Source of the DNA: an uncultured Actinomycetes bacterium | Lineage (GTDB): Bacteria > Actinomycetota > Thermoleophilia > Gaiellales > F1-60-MAGs149 | Assembly: GCA_903847495.1 (NCBI GenBank) | Contig: CAINDT010000072.1 | Span: 1 to 20,887, forward strand | Length of the DNA stretch: 20,887 nt | Reading direction: 5' to 3' | In this document: piece by piece, positions 10,441-16,442 of the stretch | How positions within the stretch are numbered: position 1 is the first letter of the stretch | Layout of the letters: each line of letters opens with the position of its first letter | Made by a program: the position numbers and the translations under genes | The notes under the pieces: model-generated | Told to the model about the DNA's origin: nothing | What the model saw: the letters and a program-made list of their open reading frames with translations, nothing else | The model's database searches: none

Positions 10441-11053
10441 CCGAGAACTGGACGGGCTCGCCGCCGACGGGGTAATCCTTGCGCTGGGGATGACCGCCCC
10501 AGTCCTCCGGCATGATGATCCGGCGCAGGTTCGGATGTCCGGCGAACTCGACGCCCATCATGTCGAAGCCCTCGCGCTCGTGAAAGTCGGCGGAGGGGTA
10601 GACCGGCACCAGGCTCGGCACGGACTCGCCCTCGTCGACCCACACGCGGACGCGCAGACGCCGATGGTTCCCGTCGGTGACGGTCATCACCTTGGCGAAG
10701 GTGGCCGACACGCCGAAGCGCTTCGGGCCGGCGGCCTCGGGGACGATCCGCTTGCCGGAGTGCGAGTCGCGGTTGATGTCGCGCCCATCGCCGCCCCAGT
10801 AGCCGGCGACCTCGCCGGTGTAGCCGAGGTAGTCGACGACGGTGACGTCGGACAGGAGGTCGTAGCCCTCCTCATCACGCAGGTACGTGCAGACCTCGAT
10901 GTAGCGGTCGAGCGGCAGGTCGAGCGTGAGCTCGCCGCGGAACTCCACGCGGCGCTCGATCGCGTCGGCACCGAGGGCCGCCTGGATGCGATCGGCCGCG
11001 TCGGCGTCGGGTGCGCCCCACGTCGGCGAATTGATCTGGAGCATGTCGCTCAC
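10430..11053 (-). CDS. nuoC: NADH-quinone oxidoreductase subunit C
   Basis: NuoC (207 residues) is the 30-kDa-type structural subunit of the connecting module. It is a stand-alone protein here, not fused to NuoD as in E. coli. The family signature is near the C-terminus: VPVYPSADFHEREGFDMMGV, followed by GHPNLRRIIMPEDWGGHPQRKDYPVGGEPV. The start GTG at 11053 overlaps the nuoB stop in a GTGA arrangement, which supports coupled translation. An ATG three codons later (11044) is possible. Confidence 0.96.
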   Translation of the reverse strand: MSDMLQINSPTWGAPDADAADRIQAALGADAIERRVEFRGELTLDLPLDRYIEVCTYLRDEEGYDLLSDVTVVDYLGYTGEVAGYWGGDGRDINRDSHSGKRIVPEAAGPKRFGVSATFAKVMTVTDGNHRRLRVRVWVDEGESVPSLVPVYPSADFHEREGFDMMGVEFAGHPNLRRIIMPEDWGGHPQRKDYPVGGEPVQFSDEV

Positions 11054-11655
11054 GACTGCGACTCCTGCTGCAGCGAGGCGGACGGGATGCCGGCCTTGAT
11101 GCGCTCCTGCAGGACCATCAGGCCCTCCATGACGGCCTCGGGCCGCGGCGGGCAGCCCGGGACGTAGACGTCCACGGGCACGATCTTGTCGACGCCCTGG
11201 AGGACGGCGTAGTTCGAGAACATGCCGCCGGTCGAGGAGCAGGCGCCCATCGCCATCACGTACTTCGGCTCGAGCATCTGCTCATACAGCTGGCGAATCG
11301 GCTCGGCCATCTTGTGGGACACGCGGCCGGAGACGATCATCAGGTCGGACTGACGCGGCGTGGCGCGGACGACCTCGGAGCCGAAGCGGGCGACGTCGTA
11401 GCGCGCCGAGGAGATCATCGCGATCATCTCCATGGCGCAGCAGGCGAGGCCGAAGCCGAACGGCCACATCGAGTTGGCGGTCGCCATCTTGAAGACCTTC
11501 TCGAGCGACGTGGTCATCACGACCTGGTCGAGGTCGGTCGAGCGCAGCGAGCGGCGCACCTGCGCGGGCGGGATCACGACGGGACCGCTCGGCGCGGCCG
11601 GGGAAGCCGGCGCGGCGACGGGGCGATCGTGTGGCTCGTCGGGCCTCAGTGCCAT
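11050..11655 (-). CDS. nuoB: NADH-quinone oxidoreductase subunit B (cluster N2)
   Basis: NuoB (201 residues) binds N2, the last iron-sulfur cluster before quinone. All four ligands are visible: the tandem Cys72-Cys73 (GLACCAMEM), Cys139 (GACSSTGGMF) and Cys168 (VPGCPPRPE). The N-terminal 45 residues are Pro/Ala-rich and poorly conserved, and the conserved core starts about residue 46. The ATG at 11655 overlaps the nuoA end by 10 bases. A start further in cannot be excluded, because the Pro/Ala-rich leader lacks a family match. Confidence 0.97.
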   Translation of the reverse strand: MALRPDEPHDRPVAAPASPAAPSGPVVIPPAQVRRSLRSTDLDQVVMTTSLEKVFKMATANSMWPFGFGLACCAMEMIAMISSARYDVARFGSEVVRATPRQSDLMIVSGRVSHKMAEPIRQLYEQMLEPKYVMAMGACSSTGGMFSNYAVLQGVDKIVPVDVYVPGCPPRPEAVMEGLMVLQERIKAGIPSASLQQESQS

Positions 11656-12017
11656 TCGAGGGCCCCCTTGCGCCAGACGTAGACGTAGCCGACCGCGAGG
11701 ATCGCGACGAAGACGAGCAGCTCGATGAAGCCGAAGTGGCCGAGCATGTCGAGGTTCACGGCGATCGGGTACAGGAAGACGATTTCGATGTCGAAGACGA
11801 TGAAGAGCATCGCGGTCAGGTAGTAGTTGACCGAGAAGTTCGACGGCTTGAAGTCACCGGCCGAGACGCCGGACTCGAAGACGCGTCGCTTCTGGCGACC
11901 GGGGCGCAGGTTGCGATGGAAGGCGCGTGACCACACCATCGATCCCGCCAGCAGGCTTCCGGCGATCGCCGCCGAGAAGACCAGATAGACGAGATAGGAG
12001 GCCCAATCGCCGAGCAC
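11646..12017 (-). CDS. nuoA: NADH-quinone oxidoreductase subunit A
   Basis: NuoA is the small three-helix membrane subunit that heads the operon. Recognisable features are the loop FESGVSAGDFKPSNFSVNYYLTAMLFIVFDIEIVFLYP, read here as ESG...FSVNYY then FDIEIVFLYP, and a last helix before the C-terminal WRKGALEWH. I prefer the GTG at 12017 (123 residues, usual for the family). GGGGAG lies just upstream of it, and the candidate -10 box at 12065-12070 would put the transcript start close to the alternative TTG at 12053. That TTG gives a 135-residue protein without a visible ribosome site. The gene identity is secure and the start is not. Confidence 0.94.
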   Translation of the reverse strand: MLGDWASYLVYLVFSAAIAGSLLAGSMVWSRAFHRNLRPGRQKRRVFESGVSAGDFKPSNFSVNYYLTAMLFIVFDIEIVFLYPIAVNLDMLGHFGFIELLVFVAILAVGYVYVWRKGALEWH

Positions 12018-12064
12018 GCTCTCCCCAAGGGTTCCGCCGTCGCCCCATGCCAACGGCTCGGGCT

Positions 12065-12094
12065 ACCGTAGCAGGCACACGCGGCGCGCTACAA
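12065..12094 (-). promoter_or_regulatory. Candidate promoter of the nuo operon
   Basis: On the minus strand TTGTAG (12089-12094) and TACGGT (12065-12070) are separated by 18 bases. This fits a housekeeping -35/-10 pair with the actinobacterial TANNNT -10 form. A transcript from here would begin near 12058, giving a leader of about 40 bases before the preferred nuoA start at 12017. This is pattern matching only. Confidence 0.4.
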
Positions 12095-12206
12095 ACCCAC
12101 CACCGTCGACTGTGTGCGGAATGCCGCAAACCCGCTTGCCGCAAGGGTTCCGGCCGGGTCGAGCGCCCGTTGCGAACGTGTTACAAACCACCCCCGGGAA
12201 TGCCGC
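12090..12206. repeat. Duplicated motif pair in the nuoA-erpA intergenic region
   Basis: Two words recur in the same order and orientation. TACAAACC is at 12090-12097 and 12182-12189, and GGAATGCCGC is at 12118-12127 and 12197-12206. The first copy of the pair spans 38 bases and the second 25, and in both TACAAACC is followed by CACC or ACC. The first unit overlaps the candidate nuo promoter and the second lies about 75 bases before the erpA start. They could be regulator sites serving both directions, or the remains of a short duplication. Confidence 0.4.
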
Positions 12207-12279
12207 GTGACGGATCGGCGTTGTCAGGGGTGGAGCGGTTCTTCCCGACCCTTCCATCCGATACGCTTCGAGGCACGTC

Positions 12280-12693
12280 ATGAGCACGCAACTGCAGATC
12301 ACGATCACTGAGAAGGCCGCCGACAAGGTGCGCGAGTTCCTCGCCGCCGAGGACGATGCCGAGCTGACTGCGCTGCGCGTGGCCGTGCAGGGCGGCGGCT
12401 GCTCCGGCTTCCAGTACGCGCTCGGGTTCGACACGGGCGCCCAGGACGGCGACGAGGTGATCGAGGCGCACGGCGTGACCGTGCTGATCGATCCCTTCTC
12501 GATGCCGTACCTGATCGGCGCCGACATCGACTTCGTCGACGGGCTCAACGGCACCGGCTTCTCGATCACGAATCCCAACACGATGTCCGGCTGCGGCTGC
12601 GGCTCCTCCTTCCAGCTCAAGGAAGGCGAGGAGGAGGGCGGCGAGGCAGCCACCGCCTCCGCCGGCGGCTGCTCCTCCTGCGCGTCGGCGTAA
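12280..12693 (+). CDS. erpA: A-type iron-sulfur cluster carrier (ErpA/HesB/IscA family)
   Basis: A-type carriers receive Fe-S clusters from a scaffold and insert them into target enzymes. The protein has 137 residues. It has the family's three ligand cysteines, Cys41 in GGGCSGFQY and Cys105 and Cys107 in SGCGCGSSF, and the usual spacing between them. It also has the conserved region around IDPFSMPYLIGADIDFVD. After the family's normal end (about residue 113) comes a 24-residue acidic, Ala/Gly-rich tail with another cysteine pair, Cys131 and Cys134 (GGCSSCASA). GAGG at 12270-12273, six bases before the ATG, is a good ribosome site. It lies back-to-back with the nuo operon, whose products need many clusters, and heads an operon with the next two genes. 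Confidence 0.93.
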   Translation: MSTQLQITITEKAADKVREFLAAEDDAELTALRVAVQGGGCSGFQYALGFDTGAQDGDEVIEAHGVTVLIDPFSMPYLIGADIDFVDGLNGTGFSITNPNTMSGCGCGSSFQLKEGEEEGGEAATASAGGCSSCASA

Positions 12694-12696
12694 GGC

Positions 12697-12912
12697 GTGC
12701 GCGACGTCGAGGTGCGGGCCGGGGGCATCGACCTCGGGCAGCTGATGAAGTTCGCCGGGCTGGTCGACACGGGCGGTGACGCCAAGGCGCTACTGGCCGA
12801 GGGCGTGGTGCAGGTCAACGGCGAGGTCGATACGCGCCGCGGCCGTACCCTGCGCGACGGCGATGTCGTCACCGTCGCCGACGAGGAGCCCGTGCGGGTG
12901 GTCGAGGTCTGA
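12697..12912 (+). CDS. S4-domain RNA-binding protein (YbcJ-like)
   Basis: This is a 71-residue protein made almost entirely of one S4 RNA-binding fold. IDLGQLMKFAGLVDTGGDAK matches the first two helices, and LLAEGVVQVNGEVDTRRGR matches the turn and strand that contact RNA. A short beta segment (DGDVVTV) follows. Length and order match the E. coli YbcJ and B. subtilis YaaA type of stand-alone S4 protein, whose RNA target is not well established. The start is GTG at 12697, three bases after the erpA stop. The stop lies one base before the next gene, so it is in an operon with both. Confidence 0.85.
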   Translation: MRDVEVRAGGIDLGQLMKFAGLVDTGGDAKALLAEGVVQVNGEVDTRRGRTLRDGDVVTVADEEPVRVVEV

Positions 12913-12913
12913 C

Positions 12914-13999
12914 GTGGAGCCACCGGCCGGGTTCGTCGAGCGGCTGATCGCCCTCTGCGCGGTCGACTCCCCCACCGGCGATCTCGCTGGTCTCCATCGC
13001 TCCGCCGCGCTGCTCACGGAGTGGGCACGGGCCGACGGCCTCGACAGCGAGGTCCGCGACACCCCCGAGGGGCCGCTCGTCGTCCTCTCCACGCAGGGCC
13101 CGGGCAGCGACCGCACGCTTCTGATCGGCCACCACGACACCGTCTATCCCGCCGGCACCGCAGCCGCGCGCCCGGTCGAGCGCCGGGGCGACACGCTGCT
13201 CGGCCCCGGCGTCGCCGACATGAAGGGCGGCCTGCTCGTCGGGCTGTTCGCCCTCGCGGCACTCGCTCGGGATCCCTCCCCCACGCACGGGCGGGTCGAG
13301 CTCTGGATCGTGCCGGACGAGGAGGCGCGCTCGGTCGAGCCCTCGTGCCTCGAGGACTGGCGCGGTGCCGCCCGGGCACTCTGCCTGGAGTGCGGACGCG
13401 CAGACGGCGCGATCGTCACGACGCGGATGGCGTGCACCTGGCTGACCCTCGAGGCCGACGGTCGAGATGCCCATGCCGGCACCGAGCGCGCCGTCGGGCG
13501 CTCGGCGCTGATGGCCCTGGCTCGCGAGGGCATGCGCATCGAGGACGAGATCCACGATGCGCGCCCTGGCATGCAGGCGACGATCACGCAGCTGCACGCC
13601 GGCATCGGCAAGAACACCGTGCCGGGCCGTGCCACCGCCACCGTCGATCTGCGTGCGCAGACCAGCGAGGATCTGACCTGGGCCGTCGATCGGGTCGGGC
13701 AGTTCGCTGCGCACGATGGCATCACGCTGCGCCGCTCCGACGACCCCGGCTTCCCACCGCTTGATCACGCGCCGGCGCTGGCCGCACGCGCACTCACGGT
13801 GCTTGCCGAGGTGGGAGCCGTGGCGCGCGAGACGATCGCGGCCGGCGCCTCCGACGGCTCGTGGGCGTCGAGCATCGGGGTGCCCACGATCGACGGCCTT
13901 GGCCCGATCGGCGGCGGCGATCATGGGCCTGACGAGTGGATCGACGCGCTGTCGATCGCACCGCGCATCGAGGCCGTCCGCCGCCTCTGCTCGAACTGA
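12914..13999 (+). CDS. M20 family metallopeptidase (carboxypeptidase G2-like)
   Basis: This 361-residue zinc-dependent hydrolase belongs to the M20 family, which cleaves C-terminal amino acids or acyl groups from peptides and folate-like or N-acyl amino acid substrates. The full di-metal set is visible: His73 and Asp75 (GHHDTVYP), Asp102 (VADMKGG), catalytic Glu136 with ligand Glu137 (VPDEEAR), Glu159 (LECGRADG) and His337 (GGGDHGPDEW). The lid domain (about 165-270) contains GRDAHAGTE and GIGKNTVPGRA. The order and the ECGR motif fit carboxypeptidase G2 better than ArgE or DapE, but the substrate cannot be read from the sequence. No signal peptide is seen. The frame is open upstream, but GTG at 12914, one base after the S4 gene, matches the family's N-terminus. 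Confidence 0.88.
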   Translation: MEPPAGFVERLIALCAVDSPTGDLAGLHRSAALLTEWARADGLDSEVRDTPEGPLVVLSTQGPGSDRTLLIGHHDTVYPAGTAAARPVERRGDTLLGPGVADMKGGLLVGLFALAALARDPSPTHGRVELWIVPDEEARSVEPSCLEDWRGAARALCLECGRADGAIVTTRMACTWLTLEADGRDAHAGTERAVGRSALMALAREGMRIEDEIHDARPGMQATITQLHAGIGKNTVPGRATATVDLRAQTSEDLTWAVDRVGQFAAHDGITLRRSDDPGFPPLDHAPALAARALTVLAEVGAVARETIAAGASDGSWASSIGVPTIDGLGPIGGGDHGPDEWIDALSIAPRIEAVRRLCSN

Positions 14000-14025
14000 A
14001 TGCTGTTTCAGTGAGTTCCTGACAC
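13995..14025. promoter_or_regulatory. Overlapping inverted repeats before the MarR-GAF gene
   Basis: ACTGAA (13995-14000), TTCAGT (14007-14012) and CTGACAC (14019-14025) form two overlapping dyads. One is a perfect 6+6 inverted repeat with a six-base centre. The other is an imperfect 7+7 one (GTTTCAG/CTGACAC, six of seven matching) with a seven-base centre. They start at the M20 stop codon and lie about 30 bases before a -10-like box. The region is notably less GC-rich than its surroundings. It could be an autoregulatory operator or a weak terminator hairpin for the upstream operon. Confidence 0.3.
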
Positions 14026-14054
14026 GCCCTTCAAGCGGATGCCCTGATCCGGCG

Positions 14055-14060
14055 TACGCT
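14055..14060 (+). promoter_or_regulatory. Candidate -10 element of the MarR-GAF gene
   Basis: TACGCT fits the TANNNT form and sits 45 bases before the ATG at 14106. No convincing -35 is seen at 16-18 bases upstream. TTCAAG at 14030-14035 would be 19 bases away. Confidence 0.3.
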
Positions 14061-14105
14061 GCTGGCCAGCGGGATCGTTCTCGCCTTCCCGCCGAAAGCG
14101 ACCCC

Positions 14106-15146
14106 ATGGCCACCACGCGCACTCCCTCGGACGAGCAGCCGATCGTCCTCTTCGGCGGCGACGCGGCGCTCTGCCGCCTTCCCCACGCCCTCGCGCACAT
14201 CGAGGAGCAGGAGCGCGACGTCTCGCGGGCGATCGCCAAGGAGCACGGCATTCGCTTTCGCGACCTCGCCGCGCTCGATCTGATCGCTCGCTCCGAGCCG
14301 AAGGGCATCCGCACGAATATGCTGGCGCGCGAGTTGGATCTCAGCACCAGCCGTCTCGCCCACCAGGTCGCGAGCCTCGAACGTCGCAAGCTGATCGCGC
14401 GCGCCCAGCACGCCAGCGACGGCCGCGGCGTGGTGATCACGTTGACGCCCGCCGGTCGCAAGCTTCACGGCGAGGCAATCGCCACGTATCGCGCGGTCGC
14501 GAGCAGCGTCCTGCCCGCCGCGCCGAGCGGCGCCCCCGCGGCAGCCGGACTGCTGAGCGCCCTCGAGGACGGCTCGCAGCGCTGGAACGAGGAGTTCGCC
14601 GGCACGTGCGTCGTGGCACTGAGCAGCGCGGGCACGACCGCAACGCTCGTCGATGCGATCGGCACTGCGCTATTCGCACGGGTCGGCTTCTCGTCGCTCG
14701 CGCTGGTTCGCCCCGGCAAGAAGGGTCCACAACTGGTCGGCGCCTGCGAGCTGCCCGGTACGACGCTCGCCAAGAAGGGCGTTACGACCGGCGCCGATAG
14801 CCCGGCCGCACAGGCCATCGCAACGGGCCAGGCGATCGTCTGCCCGACGACGGCAGCCGTTGCCGAAACCTGCCCCACGGCGGCCACGACGGCCGCCCGC
14901 GCCGGCACGCCGATCGGCAGCGCTGTCGCCTTCCCCCTCACGCGCGCCGGGCGCACGGTCGGTGCACTGGTCGCCTCCTCCCCCCTGCCGGGTGTGCCCG
15001 ACGAGACGGCGCTGCGGGCGCTTGAGGCGGCCGGGCGCGTCTGCGCGATCCGGCTGGACCTGGACGCCGCTTTCGCCGGCGGCACGCGATCCAAGGTCGC
15101 CGCGGGCGACTCCGTTTTGGTGACCGGCACGTCCGTCGCGGTTTAG
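14106..15146 (+). CDS. MarR-type transcriptional regulator with C-terminal GAF-like domain
   Basis: A 346-residue likely DNA-binding regulator with two parts. Residues 30-135 are MarR-like: a leading helix, the winged helix with GIRTNMLARELDLSTSRLAHQVASLER (read as IRTNMLAREL then STSRLAHQVASLERR), and the wing DGRGVVITLTPAGRKL. Ordinary MarR proteins end near residue 150. After a Pro/Ala-rich linker, residues about 175-322 look like a GAF domain: LVDAIGTALFARVGFSSLAL, SPAAQAIATGQAIVC, then AVAFPLTRAGRTVGALVAS and a closing helix ALRALEAAGRVCAIRLDLD. The GAF part probably senses a ligand or redox signal, and its cysteines at 246 and 256 are candidates. The start ATG 14106 precedes a MarR-like core. 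The GAF call is from pattern, not search. Confidence 0.8.
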   Translation: MATTRTPSDEQPIVLFGGDAALCRLPHALAHIEEQERDVSRAIAKEHGIRFRDLAALDLIARSEPKGIRTNMLARELDLSTSRLAHQVASLERRKLIARAQHASDGRGVVITLTPAGRKLHGEAIATYRAVASSVLPAAPSGAPAAAGLLSALEDGSQRWNEEFAGTCVVALSSAGTTATLVDAIGTALFARVGFSSLALVRPGKKGPQLVGACELPGTTLAKKGVTTGADSPAAQAIATGQAIVCPTTAAVAETCPTAATTAARAGTPIGSAVAFPLTRAGRTVGALVASSPLPGVPDETALRALEAAGRVCAIRLDLDAAFAGGTRSKVAAGDSVLVTGTSVAV

Positions 15147-15161
15147 ACGCACCGTCGCCGG

Positions 15162-15167
15162 TAGGCT
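15162..15167 (+). promoter_or_regulatory. Candidate -10 element for leaderless dtxR-family gene
   Basis: TAGGCT lies six bases before the ATG at 15174, and no purine-rich ribosome site lies between. This is the spacing expected if transcription starts at or next to the start codon. The same hexamer stands at the same kind of distance before rarA and before the gene at 19199. No clear -35 is visible. Confidence 0.45.
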
Positions 15168-15173
15168 TGCGGC

Positions 15174-15848
15174 ATGAGCGCGCGCACGCCGGCCATCAGT
15201 TCGGCCATGGAGGACTACCTCAAGGCGATCCACCAGATCGCCGAGGAGACCGGCGGCGCGCCCGTGCAGACGCAGGCGATCAGCGATCGCCTCGAGGTCT
15301 CCACCGCGTCGGTGACCGGGATGATGAAGAAGCTCGACCAGTACCACCTGGTCGAGCACGAGCCCTACCGCGGCGTGGTGCTCACCGCGAAGGGCGAGCA
15401 GGTGGCGCTCGAGGTGCTGCGCCACCATCGACTGCTCGAGCTCTACCTCGTCGAGCAGCTCGGCATGTCGTGGGAGGACGTGCACGCCGAGGCCGACCGC
15501 CTCGAGCATGTCATCTCCGAGGTCCTCGAGGATCGCATCGCCGCGGCGCTCGACCACCCCGTCCGCGACCCGCACGGCGATCCGATCCCGGCGCGTGACG
15601 GCACGGTGCCGTCCGACCCGTGGCAGCGCCTCACCGATGCGCCCGCCGGCACCAACGTCGAGATCCTGCGCGTCTCCGATCGCGACCCGCGCCTGCTGCA
15701 GTACCTCGCCGAGCGGGGTCTCACCCCGGGCGCGGCCGTGCGCATCGACGCCGTCGACGAGCTGGCCGGCGTGATCACGCTGACCGTCGCCGGTGCGGCG
15801 TGCACGCTCGCGCTCGCCACGGCGAGCGAGATCAGCGTGCGGGCCTAG
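15174..15848 (+). CDS. DtxR/MntR-family metal-dependent transcriptional repressor
   Basis: This 224-residue regulator is expected to bind DNA when loaded with Mn(II) or Fe(II). In order it has an N-terminal winged helix (about 9-72, with STASVTGMMKKLDQYHLV as recognition region), a dimerisation and metal domain (about 73-145), and a C-terminal SH3/FeoA-like domain (about 152-224). Aligned by eye with DtxR, ancillary-site ligands are kept (His85, Glu89, His104). In the primary site DtxR Met10 becomes Asp14 and Cys102 becomes Asp108, while Glu111 and His112 are kept. Hard oxygen ligands at those places are typical of manganese-responsive MntR. Its stop codon interlocks with that of the convergent toxin gene. 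No target operator was recognised in the window. Confidence 0.9.
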   Translation: MSARTPAISSAMEDYLKAIHQIAEETGGAPVQTQAISDRLEVSTASVTGMMKKLDQYHLVEHEPYRGVVLTAKGEQVALEVLRHHRLLELYLVEQLGMSWEDVHAEADRLEHVISEVLEDRIAAALDHPVRDPHGDPIPARDGTVPSDPWQRLTDAPAGTNVEILRVSDRDPRLLQYLAERGLTPGAAVRIDAVDELAGVITLTVAGAACTLALATASEISVRA

Positions 15849-16117
15849 ACCAGGCGACTCCCCGGCAGGGGCCTGATCATGACGATGCGAACAGCGCGAT
15901 CCAGCTCGTCGATCTCGTAGTGCAACACGTACTCGCTCCTCTCGATCGCCCAAAGGCCATCGTAGATCCCGGGCAACGGCTCCCCGCACGAACGTGGATC
16001 AACGGCCAGGGTTCGTTGTGCCAGCGCGAAGACACCGATCGCAACGTCCTGAGGCAACTCCGTGCGCACGACACGCTGCGCGTCGGATGACATGTGAACG
16101 CGGTAGCGCCCCGTCAC
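15845..16117 (-). CDS. RelE/ParE-family toxin-like protein
   Basis: A 90-residue protein with the RelE fold pattern: YRVHMSSDAQRVV, then LPQDVAIGVFALAQRTLAVDP, GEPLPGIYDGLWAIER, SEYVLHYEID and the last strand VRIVMIRPLPGSRLV. RelE toxins cleave mRNA on the ribosome, while ParE relatives poison gyrase. The usual R-x-x-Y-R becomes R60-SEY-V, and the C-terminal R-R-...-Y-R becomes IRPLPGSR without tyrosine, so canonical RelE catalytic residues look incomplete. The GTG at 16117 overlaps the antitoxin stop (GTGA), the usual antitoxin-toxin coupling. The toxin stop shares CTAG with the convergent dtxR-family gene. Confidence 0.8.
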   Translation of the reverse strand: MTGRYRVHMSSDAQRVVRTELPQDVAIGVFALAQRTLAVDPRSCGEPLPGIYDGLWAIERSEYVLHYEIDELDRAVRIVMIRPLPGSRLV

Positions 16118-16422
16118 GCGTGATCGTCTCGACGCTCACCTTTGCCACGAGCTTCGATTTCGACGCGAAGCGCCTCGATGCCCTCGTCATCGATGAAGCG
16201 CCCCTCGGCAAAGTCGCGCCGCCCGCGCTCGAGTGCTGCCATTGCCTCGGGGTCCGAGAGCAGCTCGATCGTCGCGTGCAGCCCTCGGTACTCGGACATG
16301 CTCAGCAACACGGCCTCTGGCCGCCCGTTGCGCGTGATGGTTACCTGCTCGCGCTCGAGCACGACGAGGTCGAGGAATTCAGAGAAGCGGGCTTTCACGG
16401 TGCGCACAGATTCGACGATCAT
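16114..16422 (-). CDS. Phd/YefM-family antitoxin
   Basis: A 102-residue antitoxin-like protein. The N-terminal Phd/YefM DNA-binding and dimer fold is visible: VRTVKARFSEFLDLV, REQVTITRNGRPEAVLLSMSEY. The charged C-terminal half (residues 50-102, with ELLSDPEAMAALERG) would wrap around and neutralise the toxin encoded directly downstream. The frame is open 75 bases further up, but MIVESVRTVKARF is where family similarity begins, so the ATG at 16422 is chosen. No ribosome site is visible. An inverted repeat just upstream fits the self-repression usual for this family. Confidence 0.85.
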   Translation of the reverse strand: MIVESVRTVKARFSEFLDLVVLEREQVTITRNGRPEAVLLSMSEYRGLHATIELLSDPEAMAALERGRRDFAEGRFIDDEGIEALRVEIEARGKGERRDDHA

Positions 16423-16423
16423 G

Positions 16424-16442
16424 GTGACTACAATCGTGTCAC
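16424..16442. promoter_or_regulatory. Candidate autoregulatory operator of the toxin-antitoxin pair
   Basis: GTGAC (16424-16428) and GTCAC (16438-16442) form perfect 5-base inverted arms around a nine-base AT-richer centre, beginning two bases before the antitoxin start codon. Antitoxins of the Phd/YefM family bind palindromes at this position. This is inference from position and symmetry. Confidence 0.4.

Noticed and set aside
12018..12053. TTG at 12053 and out-of-frame ATG at 12048 as nuoA starts
   Set aside because: The ATG is in the wrong frame. The TTG has no ribosome site and would sit almost at the predicted transcript start. It is kept only as an alternative.
12262..12267. TACGCT as a -10 box for erpA
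   Set aside because: It would start the transcript inside the GAGG ribosome site at 12270-12273, which is well placed for the ATG. The promoter is probably elsewhere.
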